Source: Roseiarcus fermentans (GTDB taxonomy: Bacteria; Pseudomonadota; Alphaproteobacteria; Rhizobiales; Beijerinckiaceae). From it: a DNA stretch of 64,000 nt. The position numbers and the translations under genes are program-made. The notes beneath the pieces were generated by a model, which worked only from the letters and a program-made list of their open reading frames with translations, was not told where the DNA came from and did not search any database. The stretch is taken from positions 62,001 to 126,000 of the forward strand of contig NZ_QNRK01000006.1 of the NCBI RefSeq assembly GCF_003315135.1, read 5' to 3'. Positions within the stretch are counted from its first letter, which is position 1. Every line of letters starts with the position of its first letter. Shown one piece after another: positions 25,069 through 34,283 of the stretch.

Positions 25069-26175
25069 ATGTCGCTCGATTCGTCACCGCTGCTCGCGCC
25101 GTTCCGTCTCGGCGATCTCGAGCTGAAGAACCGCGTCGTCATGGCGCCGCTGACCCGCAACCGCGCTACGCCCGGCACGGACGCGCCGCGCGAGCTCAAC
25201 GCCCGCTACTACGTGCAGCGCGCCAGCGCCGGCCTCCTCGTCAGCGAGGGCTCGCAGGTCAGCCGCGAAGGGCAGGGGTACCTGTGGACGCCGGGCGTCT
25301 ATACCGAGGCCCAGGTCGAGGGCTGGCGCAAGGTGACCGGCGCCGTTCACGCGGCCGGCGGCCGCATCTTCATCCAGCTCTGGCACGTCGGCCGCGTGTC
25401 GCACGTCTCGCTGCAGGAGGGCGGCAAGGCGCCGGTCGCGCCGTCTGCGATCATCGCCCGGACCAAGACCTTCATCGAGGGCGGCTTCGCCGAGACGTCC
25501 ATGCCTCGCGCGCTCGAGACGGAGGAGGTCAAGCGCGTCGTCGCCGATTTCGGCCGCGCCGCCGCCAACGCCAAGGCCGCGGGCTTCGACGGCGTCGAGA
25601 TTCACGGCGCCAACGGCTATCTGGTCGACCAGTTCCTGCGCGACGGCTCGAACAAGCGCGAGGACATCTACGGCGGCAGCATCGAGAACCGCATCCGCTT
25701 CGCCCTCGAAGTCGTCGACGCGATCGCCCGGGTCTGGCCGTCGTCGCGCATCGGCATCCGCATGGCGCCGGTGAGTCCGGCCAACGACATCGCGGATTCG
25801 AATCCGCAGGCGCTGTTCGGCGCGCTCGTGGAAAAACTGAGCGAGCGGAAGATCGGCTACATCCACGTCGTCGAGGGCCAGATCCAGGGGCCGCGCGACT
25901 ACGCGTCGTTCGACTACGCCGCGCTCCGGCGCGCCTTCTCGGGCGCCTACATCGCCAACAACGGCTACGACCGCGACAGCGCGATCGAAGCCGTGCGCGA
26001 CGGCCGCGCCGACCTCGTCGCCTTCGGCCGCTGGTTCATCTCGAACCCGGACCTCGTCGAGCGCCTGCGCCGCGGCGCGGAGCTGAACGCATTCGACCGC
26101 GCCACCTTCTACGGCGGCGGCGAAGCCGGTTACACCGACTACCCGACGTTCGCCGCAGCGGTCGAGCCCGCGTAA
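25069..26175 (+). CDS. Old Yellow Enzyme family ene-reductase (NemA-like)
   Basis: This 368-residue FMN-dependent NADPH ene-reductase has the typical start LLAPFRLGDLELKNRVVMAP, then LTRNRA, IFIQLWHVGR, the active-site substrate-binding pair in EIHGANGYLVDQFL, RDGSNKREDIYGGS and NRIRFALEV, and the phosphate-binding end VAFGRWFISNPDLV. Members reduce activated alkenes, nitro-esters or N-ethylmaleimide. The ATG at 25069 follows AGCTGGGGA weakly but opens exactly on the family N-terminus. It stands alone, 29 nt after the WD40 gene, and ends at a stem-loop. The physiological substrate is unknown. Confidence 0.95.
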   Translation: MSLDSSPLLAPFRLGDLELKNRVVMAPLTRNRATPGTDAPRELNARYYVQRASAGLLVSEGSQVSREGQGYLWTPGVYTEAQVEGWRKVTGAVHAAGGRIFIQLWHVGRVSHVSLQEGGKAPVAPSAIIARTKTFIEGGFAETSMPRALETEEVKRVVADFGRAAANAKAAGFDGVEIHGANGYLVDQFLRDGSNKREDIYGGSIENRIRFALEVVDAIARVWPSSRIGIRMAPVSPANDIADSNPQALFGALVEKLSERKIGYIHVVEGQIQGPRDYASFDYAALRRAFSGAYIANNGYDRDSAIEAVRDGRADLVAFGRWFISNPDLVERLRRGAELNAFDRATFYGGGEAGYTDYPTFAAAVEPA

Positions 26176-26221
26176 GACGAGGACAGGCCGGCGCGGACTG
26201 TTGGTTCGCGCTGGCGGTCCC

Positions 26222-26241
26222 GCCCCGGCGCAAGCCGGGGC
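26222..26241. terminator. Stem-loop between convergent genes
   Basis: GCCCCGGC-GCAA-GCCGGGGC is a perfect 8-bp stem with a GNRA-type tetraloop, placed between the convergent OYE and GH43 genes. No T-run follows on either strand, so it may be a weak bidirectional terminator, an mRNA 3'-end stabiliser or an extragenic palindrome. Confidence 0.55.
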
Positions 26242-26282
26242 CGCCGATCAGACTGAAGCGAGCAGCTGGGACGGCCGGCGCG

Positions 26283-27905
26283 TCAGTCGTCGTCGGCGCC
26301 TTCGTAGTCGAAGTCCCTGAAGTCGGCATGCGCGGCGCCGCCCGACGTGTCGAACGCGAACATGCCGACGAAGGCGCCGGTGAAGGAGCGATGCTCTCCG
26401 CCGCCCGCCTCGTCCGAGAGGAGAGAAGCGTCGAGCGCCGGGCCGATATCGCGCCAGACCCCATCGGAGAGCGCGTAGGCGAATTGCAGCCGGGCGTGAT
26501 CGACGGAGACGGCGAGCCTGATCGGCCCTTCCCCGACAGCGACCGAAGCCGGCAATGGAAATGTCAGGCGACCCTCCGGATAGTCGCCGGCGCAGCTCAG
26601 AATCGTCAGCGACCGGCCCGCTGTCTCGCTCCAGCCGACGGCGAGGGCATGAAACTTGTATCGGTTGTAGTAGGCGGTCAGTCCGGCGGCCTGCTGAAAG
26701 GTCCGCGGCTCGAAATCGAGTTCGACCTCGGCGCGATAGACGAAGTGCTCCTGGCGGCGGGCGACCAGCGCCTGCTCGAACCAGGAGCCGATCGATTCCC
26801 GGCCGATCAGGCGAAGCCAACCGGGTCGCGCCGCGAGCGAAAAAATCCGCTCGGGATGCGGCGTTCGAAGCCACTGGAAATCCGGGGGAAGACGATCGGG
26901 AGACAACACGCTCCGCTCCCGCGCCCGCGCCGGCGCCGCCGGCGTCGCGAACGGCGGCGGAACGGCGACGGAGGGAACCTGGCCGCCGTCGGCGAGATAA
27001 AGCCAGTCGTCATCGCCCCACACGCATTTCTGGATGGCCGTCTCGCGCCCGAGCGGCGATCGACTCTGGCCGGGAAGCGGCCGCGAGCAGAGGTGGGTGT
27101 GATAGACCTGCCCGTCCGGCGTCTCGACGATCTGCCCGTGCCCCGCGCGCTGAAGCGGCGCGGCGGGCGCGTCCTTCGATGTGATCAGATGGACGTTGGG
27201 GTGGAGTTCGTACGGACCGTCGAGGCGGCGCGAACGCGCCATCGTGACCGCGTGGTCGTAGCCGGTCCCGCCTTCGGCGGTCGTCAGATAGTACCAGCCC
27301 TTGCGCTTGTGGAGATGCGGACCTTCGACCAGACCATGCGGGCTGCCGGTGAAAATGGTCTTGGCCTCGCCGATGAGCCGACCGGCCTGCGCGTCCCATT
27401 CCTGCAACGCGATGCCGAAAAAGGCCGGATGCCGCAGACGCGCGCCGGCCGGATCGCGATGGTTCCAGAGCATGTTGACGAACCACTTGAGGCCGTCGTC
27501 GTCGTGAAACAACGAGGGGTCGAAGCCGCTCGAATTGACATAAGCGCGCTCCGACCAGGGCCCTTCGATCGCGGGCGCGGTGACGATGTAGTTGTGCGCG
27601 TCCTTGAAATTGCCGTCGAGCCGTTTGACGTCGGTGTAGACGAGCCAGAACTTTCCGTCCGCATGGGAGAGGCAAGGCGCCCAGACGCCGCAGGAATCCG
27701 GCTCGCCCCGGAGATCGAGCAGCGAGGCGCGATCGAGCGGCCGCCCGACCAGCCGCCAGGTCACGAGGTCGCGCGAGTGGTGGATCTGCACGCCCGGATA
27801 CCACTCGAAAGTGGAGGTCGCGATGTAGTAGTCCTCGCCGACCCGGCAGATCGACGGGTCCGGGTTGAAGCCAGGCAGGATCGGGTTGCGGATCGTCGCG
27901 CTCAC
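26283..27905 (-). CDS. Glycoside hydrolase family 43 (beta-xylosidase/arabinofuranosidase)
   Basis: This 540-residue protein has no signal peptide, so it should act on imported oligosaccharides in the cytoplasm. The five-bladed propeller start NPILPGFNPDPSICRVGEDY carries the GH43 catalytic base Asp; WAPCLSH, DPSLFHDDDG and EGPHLHKRKGWYYL (likely acid Glu) follow. The C-terminal half (about 330-540) is a beta-sandwich like that of XynB-type xylosidases. The GTG start overlaps the ThuA-like stop (GTGA); ATG 27917 is an alternative. It is the last gene of a four-gene operon with a ROK regulator. Xylosides are likely, arabinosides possible. Confidence 0.92.
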   Translation of the reverse strand: MSATIRNPILPGFNPDPSICRVGEDYYIATSTFEWYPGVQIHHSRDLVTWRLVGRPLDRASLLDLRGEPDSCGVWAPCLSHADGKFWLVYTDVKRLDGNFKDAHNYIVTAPAIEGPWSERAYVNSSGFDPSLFHDDDGLKWFVNMLWNHRDPAGARLRHPAFFGIALQEWDAQAGRLIGEAKTIFTGSPHGLVEGPHLHKRKGWYYLTTAEGGTGYDHAVTMARSRRLDGPYELHPNVHLITSKDAPAAPLQRAGHGQIVETPDGQVYHTHLCSRPLPGQSRSPLGRETAIQKCVWGDDDWLYLADGGQVPSVAVPPPFATPAAPARARERSVLSPDRLPPDFQWLRTPHPERIFSLAARPGWLRLIGRESIGSWFEQALVARRQEHFVYRAEVELDFEPRTFQQAAGLTAYYNRYKFHALAVGWSETAGRSLTILSCAGDYPEGRLTFPLPASVAVGEGPIRLAVSVDHARLQFAYALSDGVWRDIGPALDASLLSDEAGGGEHRSFTGAFVGMFAFDTSGGAAHADFRDFDYEGADDD

Positions 27906-28543
27906 CGCGCGGCCCATATCATGCCGCGGCGGAAAATCTCGCGCATCTCGGGCGTCTCGAATTCCGCCGCGACATGTCCGAGCGAGCTGTAGAAGACGCG
28001 TCCCTCGCCATGCCTGCGCTTCCACACCACCGGCATGACGACGCCCTTGATCCAGGGCGCGTGCTCGCCCGAGAACGTCGTGGTGGCGAGCACCTCGTTC
28101 GAAGGATCGACGTGCATGTAATATTGCTCGGACCGATAGGGGAAGCTCGCGATCCCCTGCATGATGGGGTCGTCGGGCCGGGTGACGTCGACGCGATAGT
28201 CGATGACGCCGCCGGGATGGGCGACCCACTGGCCGCCGCACATGAACTGGTAGTCGACGCTGTCGCGGAAGGCGTCGCCCATGCCGCCGTGGTATCCCGC
28301 GAGCCCGACGCCGCCGCGCACCGCCGCGGTCAGGTTCTCGACCTCTTCCTTCTCGATCTTCGACATCGTGACGATCGGCACGATCAGGCTCATCTCGGCG
28401 ATGCCCGGATCGGCGAAGGCCTCGGTCGTATTCTCGACATAGACCTTGAACCCGCTCTCCTGCAGCATGCCGGCGACGATCTCGGCGCCTTTCTCGGGCT
28501 CGTGTCCGCTCCAGCCGCCCCAGACGATCAGCGCTTCCCGCAT
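27902..28543 (-). CDS. ThuA-like domain protein
   Basis: This 213-residue protein has the ThuA fold, related to class I glutamine amidotransferases: LIVWGGWSGHEPEKGA, the mid-chain GLAGYHGGMGDAFRDS, QWVAHPGG and the end GRVFYSSLGH. ThuA was named from rhizobial trehalose utilisation; the biochemical role of these proteins in sugar catabolism is not well defined. It sits between the dehydrogenase and GH43 genes, overlapping the latter, which ties it to processing of the imported glycoside, perhaps with keto-sugar intermediates made by the dehydrogenase. AAGGAAAG lies just upstream of the start. Confidence 0.9.
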   Translation of the reverse strand: MREALIVWGGWSGHEPEKGAEIVAGMLQESGFKVYVENTTEAFADPGIAEMSLIVPIVTMSKIEKEEVENLTAAVRGGVGLAGYHGGMGDAFRDSVDYQFMCGGQWVAHPGGVIDYRVDVTRPDDPIMQGIASFPYRSEQYYMHVDPSNEVLATTTFSGEHAPWIKGVVMPVVWKRRHGEGRVFYSSLGHVAAEFETPEMREIFRRGMIWAAR

Positions 28544-28607
28544 GTGGCTTTCCTTCCTTGATTGGGCGCGCGCAAGGCCCGGCCTCGACGGCCGGTCCGG
28601 CCGCGCT

Positions 28608-29705
28608 TCAGTCCAGTTCGCCCGTCGTCAGCGACGCAGGCATGGGCGCCGGCCGCTCCGGGCGCGAGGCGATCGGGACCGACGCGCCCGTATCCGACGA
28701 CGTCTGGAACGCCTGCATCACTTCGAGAACATGGAACGCGAGGTCGCCGCTCGCGCGGTGCGGCCGGCCGGTCCGGATCGCCTGCGCCATGTCGGCGAGA
28801 CCCAGAATGCGGTGGTTGCCGTCCGCATAGGCGTGCCGGGTCGGGACCTCGCGCCAGTCTTCCGAAGCGCTGGCGAACTCGACCCGCCCGCCGAAATAAT
28901 TGGGGTCGGGGACGATCAGCGTCCCGGCCTCCCCGTAGAGCTCGATCGGAACGTGCCGGTGGCGCGCGACGTCGAAGCTCATCGTCATCGAGACCGCCGC
29001 CCCGCTGGCGAAGGTGAGCACGCCGGTCACGTGCGTCGCAATCTCGACCGGCAGGCGCGCGCCCTTGAGCGGCTCGCTCGAGACGACCCGTTCGGCGCGC
29101 GTGCGGGTCGCGACGCCGGCGACGCTCGCCACAGGTCCGAGCAGGTTGACGAGATCGGTGACGTAGTAAGGGCCCATGTCGAGCATCGGGCCGCCGCCCT
29201 CGAGATAGTAGAAGCCGGGGTTCGGATGCCAGCGTTCGTGGCCCGGGCACATGAAGAACGCCGTCCCGCCGACCGGCCGGCCGATGAGCCCTTCATCCAG
29301 GCACTGGCGCGCGGTCTGGTGGGCGCCGCCGAGAAACGTGTCCGGCGCGCACCCGAGGCGCAGACCGCTCGTCCTGGCCGCTTCGAGCAGCCGTCGGGCT
29401 TCGTCGAGCGCCACGCCGAGCGGCTTCTCCGAATGGACGTGCTTGCCCGCTGCGATCGCTCTGAGGCCGACCTCCACATGCGCCTTCGGCACAGTCAGAT
29501 TGAGGATGACCTCGATCGCCGGATCGGCCAGAACGTCCTCGACCGTCCGCGCCGGGACGCCGAACTCGGCCGACCGCGCCTCCGCGGCCGCCGGAACGGC
29601 GTCGGCGAGGGCGGCGATGTCGAGGATCGGAAAGGCCTTGGCCGCCTTGAGATAGGCGGCGCTGATGTTGCCGCAGCCGATGACGCCGACGCTCACTCTG
29701 GTCAT
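28608..29705 (-). CDS. Gfo/Idh/MocA family oxidoreductase
   Basis: This 365-residue NAD(P)-dependent sugar dehydrogenase has a Rossmann start VSVGVIGCGNISAAYL, the family EKPLGV motif (HVHSEKPLGVALDEA) carrying the catalytic Lys, and the C-terminal substrate domain with GGGPMLDMGPYYVTDLVNLL. It probably oxidises a sugar or glycoside at C1 or C3. The ATG at 29705 overlaps the ROK stop (ATGA). The pairing of Gfo/Idh with a ThuA-like protein recurs in sugar operons and fits a 3-keto-glycoside route; that is inference. Confidence 0.93.
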   Translation of the reverse strand: MTRVSVGVIGCGNISAAYLKAAKAFPILDIAALADAVPAAAEARSAEFGVPARTVEDVLADPAIEVILNLTVPKAHVEVGLRAIAAGKHVHSEKPLGVALDEARRLLEAARTSGLRLGCAPDTFLGGAHQTARQCLDEGLIGRPVGGTAFFMCPGHERWHPNPGFYYLEGGGPMLDMGPYYVTDLVNLLGPVASVAGVATRTRAERVVSSEPLKGARLPVEIATHVTGVLTFASGAAVSMTMSFDVARHRHVPIELYGEAGTLIVPDPNYFGGRVEFASASEDWREVPTRHAYADGNHRILGLADMAQAIRTGRPHRASGDLAFHVLEVMQAFQTSSDTGASVPIASRPERPAPMPASLTTGELD

Positions 29706-30949
29706 GCCGATCCTCCCGCCTGCGCTGCCCCGATCCCCCGGGCGGGCGGGGCGGGCCCCGTCGTCCCCCACGGGGCGCCATAGAGGTCGCGTAGCGTCAT
29801 CGCCGCCGCGCCCTGAACCCAGATCCGATCGCTCCACTCGCGCACCACGATGTCGGAGACGTCGGCCAGGCTCGCGGGCAGCGAGGCCGCGACCGCCGCC
29901 CGGAGCGGATGGATGAAACAGTCGCTCGCCGTCATCGCGCGCCCCGACACGATCACCTTTGGGGGCGCGAACAGCGTGATGAGATTGGCGATGGCGAAGC
30001 CGAGCGATTCGCCGGCCCTGGCGAGCACCCGCGCGCAATCCCCGTCGCCGGCTTCGGCGCGCCGGATGAGCGCGGCCATGGCGCGGTCGGGCCGCGCCGG
30101 AACGTCGCCGGCGACCCCTTTGAGAAAGGGCTCGGCGTCGGCGAGCACCGCCGTCTCGGACGCCACGTCCGCGAGGCGGCCGCCGCCTTCGCCGGGCGCA
30201 CGCAGCATGAAGTCGCCGAGGTCGGGGCTGAGGCCGTTCGCGCCGCGAAAGAGTTCGCCGTTGTGCAGGATCCCGAGACCGAGGCTCCGCTCGACATTGA
30301 CCACGAGGAAGTCGTTGAGGCCGCGCGCCTGGCCGAACCAGTGTTCCGCGAGCGCCGCGAGATTGACGTCGCTGTCGATCGAAGCCGGCGTCCCGAGCCG
30401 CGCCGCGAGGTCGGCGCCGAAGGGGACGTCGCGCTCCTGGAGGACCGGGCTCTGCCGGCAGATCCCCGCGGCGCGCTCGACGACGCCGGGCAGGCCGACG
30501 CAAATCCCCGACACGCCCGAGAGTTCGAGACCGGCGTCGCTGACGCATCGACGGACGCCGTCCTCGACCAGATCGGCGATGACCGTCGCCGTCTGCCGGT
30601 CGATGCGCACCGGAAGGGCGAGCGAGTGAAGAATCTCGCCGCAGAAGTTGGCGACCGCCACCGTGATCTGGTCGGAAGCGAGCTTCACCCCGACGACATG
30701 AGCCGCCTCCGGGTTCAGCCTGAGCATGACGCGCGGCCGGCCGCGTCCCAGATCGCGCACGGCGCCGACATGCTCGGGAATGATCAGGCGGTCGTCGAGC
30801 AGCGCCGCCGTGATCGCCGAGACGGTCGTCGGGCTGAGGGCGGTGAATTCGGTGATTTCGACCCGGGACACCGGTCCGAAGCGGCGGATCGCGTCCATCA
30901 CATGGAAGCGGTTGATCGCGCGCATGAGTTCAGGATCGGCGGTCTTCAT
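29702..30949 (-). CDS. ROK family transcriptional repressor (XylR/NagC-type)
   Basis: This 415-residue regulator has an N-terminal winged helix-turn-helix (about 15-75; VSRVEITEFTALSPTTVSAI) and a ROK sugar-binding domain with GICVGLPGVV. The usual ROK zinc motif (CxCGxxGCxE) is absent: the equivalent stretch, after NGLSPDLGDFMLRAP, has no Cys. It is the first gene of the leftward operon and is divergent from an ABC importer; an AT-rich palindrome in the gap is the obvious operator. I expect it to repress both directions until a xylose-like inducer binds. Confidence 0.92.
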   Translation of the reverse strand: MKTADPELMRAINRFHVMDAIRRFGPVSRVEITEFTALSPTTVSAITAALLDDRLIIPEHVGAVRDLGRGRPRVMLRLNPEAAHVVGVKLASDQITVAVANFCGEILHSLALPVRIDRQTATVIADLVEDGVRRCVSDAGLELSGVSGICVGLPGVVERAAGICRQSPVLQERDVPFGADLAARLGTPASIDSDVNLAALAEHWFGQARGLNDFLVVNVERSLGLGILHNGELFRGANGLSPDLGDFMLRAPGEGGGRLADVASETAVLADAEPFLKGVAGDVPARPDRAMAALIRRAEAGDGDCARVLARAGESLGFAIANLITLFAPPKVIVSGRAMTASDCFIHPLRAAVAASLPASLADVSDIVVREWSDRIWVQGAAAMTLRDLYGAPWGTTGPAPPARGIGAAQAGGSA

Positions 30950-30969
30950 CGCGAAGCGGGCGTTCCCTC

Positions 30970-30997
30970 GAATTACTTGGTAACCGGAATTAATTCC
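30970..30997. promoter_or_regulatory. Predicted ROK repressor operator
   Basis: A strikingly AT-rich island in otherwise GC-rich DNA, holding the perfect 12-bp palindrome GGAATTAATTCC (30986-30997) just beside GGTAACC (30979-30985) and a preceding GAATTA half-site. It lies 21-48 bp upstream of the ROK start and about 170 bp upstream of the divergent importer gene. Confidence 0.5.
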
Positions 30998-31081
30998 TCG
31001 GCTCCTTCCCTGTCAACGGCTCACTTCACGGCGAGACGGCGATGCAACCGGCCGTTCCGCGAAAATCCGGAGCCCGATCGC

Positions 31082-31110
31082 TTGACAGGCGCAGGGAGAC
31101 GAGACAGATT
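31082..31110 (+). promoter_or_regulatory. Possible sigma-70-type promoter of the sugar importer
   Basis: A perfect -35 TTGACA (31082-31087) is followed after 17 nt by CAGATT, a poor -10. The start codon is about 50 nt further on. The -10 is unconvincing; alphaproteobacterial -10 boxes are loose. Confidence 0.35.
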
Positions 31111-31168
31111 TAGTTTGCATCTCGGACAAAAGCTGGAAGCCGAGTTTTACAATTTTCGGGAGGAACTT

Positions 31169-32422
31169 ATGACCTTGCGCAAGTCCCTGTTCGTGGCCGC
31201 GTGCATCGCCGCATTCAGCGCCCCCGCATTCGCCGACACCAACGTCACCGTCCTCCATGTCAGCGAAAACCCGGCGCAAAGAGGGCTCTGGGAAAAGATC
31301 GCGGCCGATTACAACGCGTCCCACAAGGGCGTGAACGTGCAGATGAAGTACCTCGAGAACGAGGCCTTCAAGGCCAAGCTGCCGACGATGCTGCAGTCCG
31401 ACTCGCGCCCGGACCTGTTCTACAGCTGGGCCGGCGGCGTCATGCAGGCGCAAGACAAGGCCGGCTTCCTGAAGGACATCACCGCCGACGTCGCGACGGT
31501 CGACCAGACCCTGTCGCCGACCGCGGTCGACGCCTTCAAGGTCGACGGCAAGGTCGTCGGCGTGCCGTTCGAGCAGGGCGAGGTCGTCTTCTACTACAAC
31601 AAGAAGCTATTTGAAAAAGCCGGCGTCAAGGCCGAAGACATCAAGAGCTGGGACGATTTTCTCGCTGCGGTCAAGAAGCTCAAGGCCGCCGGGATCACTC
31701 CGATCGCAGTCGGGGCCGGCGAGAAGTGGCCGATGCACTTCTATTATTCCTACCTCGTGATGCGCCTCGGCGGCGAGCATGCGCTGACCGACGCGAAGGC
31801 GGGCAAGGACGGCGGTTTCAAGAGCCCGGCTTTCGTCGACGCCGGCAAGCGCCTGCGCGAACTCGCCGCGCTCGAGCCCTTCCAGCCCGGCTACCTCCAG
31901 ACCTCGCACGCCCAGTCCTCCGGGATCTTCGGCGACGGCAAGGCGGCCATGGACCTCATGGGCCAGTGGCTGCTCGGCATGCAGGCGCCGAATTCGGCGA
32001 GCGGCAAGGGCCTGCCGGAAGAGGACATCGGCATTTTGTCCTTCCCCGTCGTTGCGGGCGGCAAAGGCAAGGCGACCGACACGCTCGGCGGAATCAACGG
32101 CTGGCTGGTCAGCAAGTCCGCGCCCCCGGAAGCCGTCGATTTCCTGAAGTTCTTCAGCCAGGAAAAATACGCCAAGGAGGCCGCGGCGAGCGCCGCCTAC
32201 ATTCCAGTCGTCAAGGGGGCCGACGCCTCGTTCACCAATCCGCTGTTCAAGCGCCTCGCAAGCGACCTCGCGGCGACGACCTATCATCAGAACTTTTTCG
32301 ACCAGGACCTCGGCCCCTCGGTCGGGCGCGTGATCAACGACGTGTCGGTGGCGGTGGCGGCCGGCGAGATGACGCCCGAAGCCGCAGCCGCCGCGATTCA
32401 GGAAGCGGCCGACCAGCAATAG
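31169..32422 (+). CDS. Sugar ABC transporter substrate-binding protein (family 1)
   Basis: This 417-residue periplasmic binding protein has a signal peptide (1-22, ending AFAD). It is of the UgpB/MalE-like family: VTVLHVSENPAQRGLWEKIA, then DLFYSWAGG, the VGVPFEQGEVVFYYNKKLFE motif and the C-terminal FNPLF-like FTNPLFKRLA. The start is supported by GGGAGGA 5 nt upstream. It is first in an importer operon with two permeases and divergent from the GH43/ROK operon, so its ligand is probably a xylo- or arabino-oligosaccharide. Confidence 0.94.
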   Translation: MTLRKSLFVAACIAAFSAPAFADTNVTVLHVSENPAQRGLWEKIAADYNASHKGVNVQMKYLENEAFKAKLPTMLQSDSRPDLFYSWAGGVMQAQDKAGFLKDITADVATVDQTLSPTAVDAFKVDGKVVGVPFEQGEVVFYYNKKLFEKAGVKAEDIKSWDDFLAAVKKLKAAGITPIAVGAGEKWPMHFYYSYLVMRLGGEHALTDAKAGKDGGFKSPAFVDAGKRLRELAALEPFQPGYLQTSHAQSSGIFGDGKAAMDLMGQWLLGMQAPNSASGKGLPEEDIGILSFPVVAGGKGKATDTLGGINGWLVSKSAPPEAVDFLKFFSQEKYAKEAAASAAYIPVVKGADASFTNPLFKRLASDLAATTYHQNFFDQDLGPSVGRVINDVSVAVAAGEMTPEAAAAAIQEAADQQ

Positions 32423-32500
32423 TCGTGCGCGGACGAAGCGCAGTCGCGGGCCCCGCCGCATGCCGGCGGGACCGTCTTTCCCTCCCATCCGGGGTCGTTC

Positions 32501-33406
32501 GTGTCGGCGGCTGATCCGGCCTATGTCGAGCCCGTCCGCCGCATGTCGGCGAACGGCTGGACGACGCTGGTGGTCTTCCTGCCGCCGGCGCTGCTGATCT
32601 TCACCGTCTTCGTCGCCCTTCCGATGACGGAAGCGGCCTGGTACGGCTTCTTCAACTGGAACGGCTACGGCCGGCCGGAAAAGTTCGTCGGGCTCAAGAA
32701 CTATCAGCAGCTGTTCGGCAACGCGACCTTCCTGCGGTCTCTGGTCAACAACGGACTCATCATCGCGGTCTCCCTTCTGGTCCAGCTCCCGCTGGCGCTC
32801 GGGATCGCCATGATGGTGGCGGGCCGCATCGTCGGCGCCGCCTGGTTCCGGATGATCTTCTTCCTGCCCTATATCCTTGCCGACGTGGCGGCCGGGCTGA
32901 TCTGGCGCTTCATGTTCGACGGCGGCTTCGGGCTGCCGTCCCTGGTCACCGGCGCGCTCGGGATCGCCCCCTACTACCTGCTCGCCGACAAGACCTGGGC
33001 GTTCAGCGCGGTGCTGATCGTCACCCTGTGGAAGTACTTCGGCTTCCATATGATGCTCTACGTCGCCGGACTCCAGAGCATCGACAAGTCGCTCCTCGAA
33101 GCGGCGGAGATGGATGGCGCGAGCGCCTTTCAGCGCTTCTGGCACATCACCCTGCCGCTGCTCGGACCGATGATCCGGCTGTCGATCTTCTTTTCGGTCG
33201 TCGGCGCGCTGCAACTCTTCGACGTCATCGTGCCGCTGACCGGGGGCGGACCGTTCGAGACGACGAACACGATGGTGTCCTTCCTCTACTACTTCGGCAT
33301 TACCCGCATGCGCGTCGGCTTCGGCTCGGCGGTCGGCGTGGTCCTGTTCATCATCTGCGTCACCTTCGCGTTCGGCTACCGACGGATTTTCATGCGCGAT
33401 GACTGA
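32501..33406 (+). CDS. Sugar ABC transporter permease (MalF/UgpA-like)
   Basis: This 301-residue inner-membrane permease has six transmembrane segments. The EAA loop that docks the ATPase is present: LLEAAEMDGASAFQRFWHIT followed by LPLLGP. WYGFFNWNGYG and FVGLKNYQQLF are typical of the MalF side. GTG 32501 gives a 25-residue cytoplasmic N-terminus; the ATG at 32544 is an alternative. It overlaps the next permease by 8 nt. No ATPase gene follows. Confidence 0.92.
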   Translation: MSAADPAYVEPVRRMSANGWTTLVVFLPPALLIFTVFVALPMTEAAWYGFFNWNGYGRPEKFVGLKNYQQLFGNATFLRSLVNNGLIIAVSLLVQLPLALGIAMMVAGRIVGAAWFRMIFFLPYILADVAAGLIWRFMFDGGFGLPSLVTGALGIAPYYLLADKTWAFSAVLIVTLWKYFGFHMMLYVAGLQSIDKSLLEAAEMDGASAFQRFWHITLPLLGPMIRLSIFFSVVGALQLFDVIVPLTGGGPFETTNTMVSFLYYFGITRMRVGFGSAVGVVLFIICVTFAFGYRRIFMRDD

Positions 33407-34283
33407 AGCAAGCCCGATCGCCCCGCCGCTCGGCGCGACCCTGGATACGCCCGCCGGAGACCGGCGCCCGCTCGCCGGGATCGTCCTGTTCGCGGCGTTG
33501 ATCGTCATCGCCGGCGCGGTGCTGGCGCCGATCGCAGCCACCGCGCTCAACGGATTCAAGGCGCTCGGCGACCTGCAAACCCATCCGTTCAACCTGCCGC
33601 AGTCCTGGATCTGGGCGAACTACTGGGACATCCTCGCCAGCGTCCGCTACTGGCAGGTGCTCGGAAACTCGCTGCTCATCGCGCTGCTGACCGTGGCGCT
33701 GACGCTGGCGCTGTCGTCCATGGCCGCCTTCGCCTTCGCGCATCTCAAGTTCTTCGGCGACCGGTTTCTCCTGAGCTATCTTCAGCTCGGGCTGCTGTTT
33801 CCTCTCGCCACCGCGATCTTGCCGCTCTTCATCACGGTCCGCGATCTCGGGCTGCTCGACTCCTATCTCGGCGTGGTGCTGCCGCAGGTCGCCTTCTCCC
33901 TCGCCATGGGCGTGCTGCTGCTGCGCAATGCCTTCCGGCAGTTGCCGGCGGAACTTCTCGACGCGGCGATGATGGACGGCTGTGGATACTTCCGCTATTT
34001 CTTCTTCATCACCTTGCCGCTCTCGGGTCCGATCCTGTCGACGGTCGCGGTCATTTCCTTCGTCGCCAGCTGGAACGGCTATTTGCTGCCGCTCGTCGTC
34101 TTCAACAGCGAATCCCGCTATCCTTGGACGCTCGGCCTCATGGCCTATCAGGGTCAGTATTCGACCTCGTGGCAACTCGTGCTCGCCTTCATCACCCTGA
34201 CGATTCTGCCGGCGATTCTGATGTTCCTGGTGGCGCAGCGCTATATCGTGGCGGGCCTGACCGCGGGTGCGGTCAAGGGATGA
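33399..34283 (+). CDS. Sugar ABC transporter permease (MalG/UgpE-like)
   Basis: This 294-residue permease has six membrane segments; it pairs with the upstream permease as the MalG partner. The EAA loop reads LLDAAMMDGCGYFRYFFFIT then LPLSGP, and the protein ends AGLTAGAVKG, as MalG-type permeases do. The DNA after it (421 bp) carries no ATPase gene, so the complex must borrow one. The nearest candidate is the Smo-type ATPase at 41435. Confidence 0.93.
   Translation: MTEASPIAPPLGATLDTPAGDRRPLAGIVLFAALIVIAGAVLAPIAATALNGFKALGDLQTHPFNLPQSWIWANYWDILASVRYWQVLGNSLLIALLTVALTLALSSMAAFAFAHLKFFGDRFLLSYLQLGLLFPLATAILPLFITVRDLGLLDSYLGVVLPQVAFSLAMGVLLLRNAFRQLPAELLDAAMMDGCGYFRYFFFITLPLSGPILSTVAVISFVASWNGYLLPLVVFNSESRYPWTLGLMAYQGQYSTSWQLVLAFITLTILPAILMFLVAQRYIVAGLTAGAVKG

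Noticed and set aside
25284-27992. 902-codon plus-strand frame across the OYE and GH43 genes
   Set aside because: Runs through two convergent genes and their intergenic stem-loop; no domain found.
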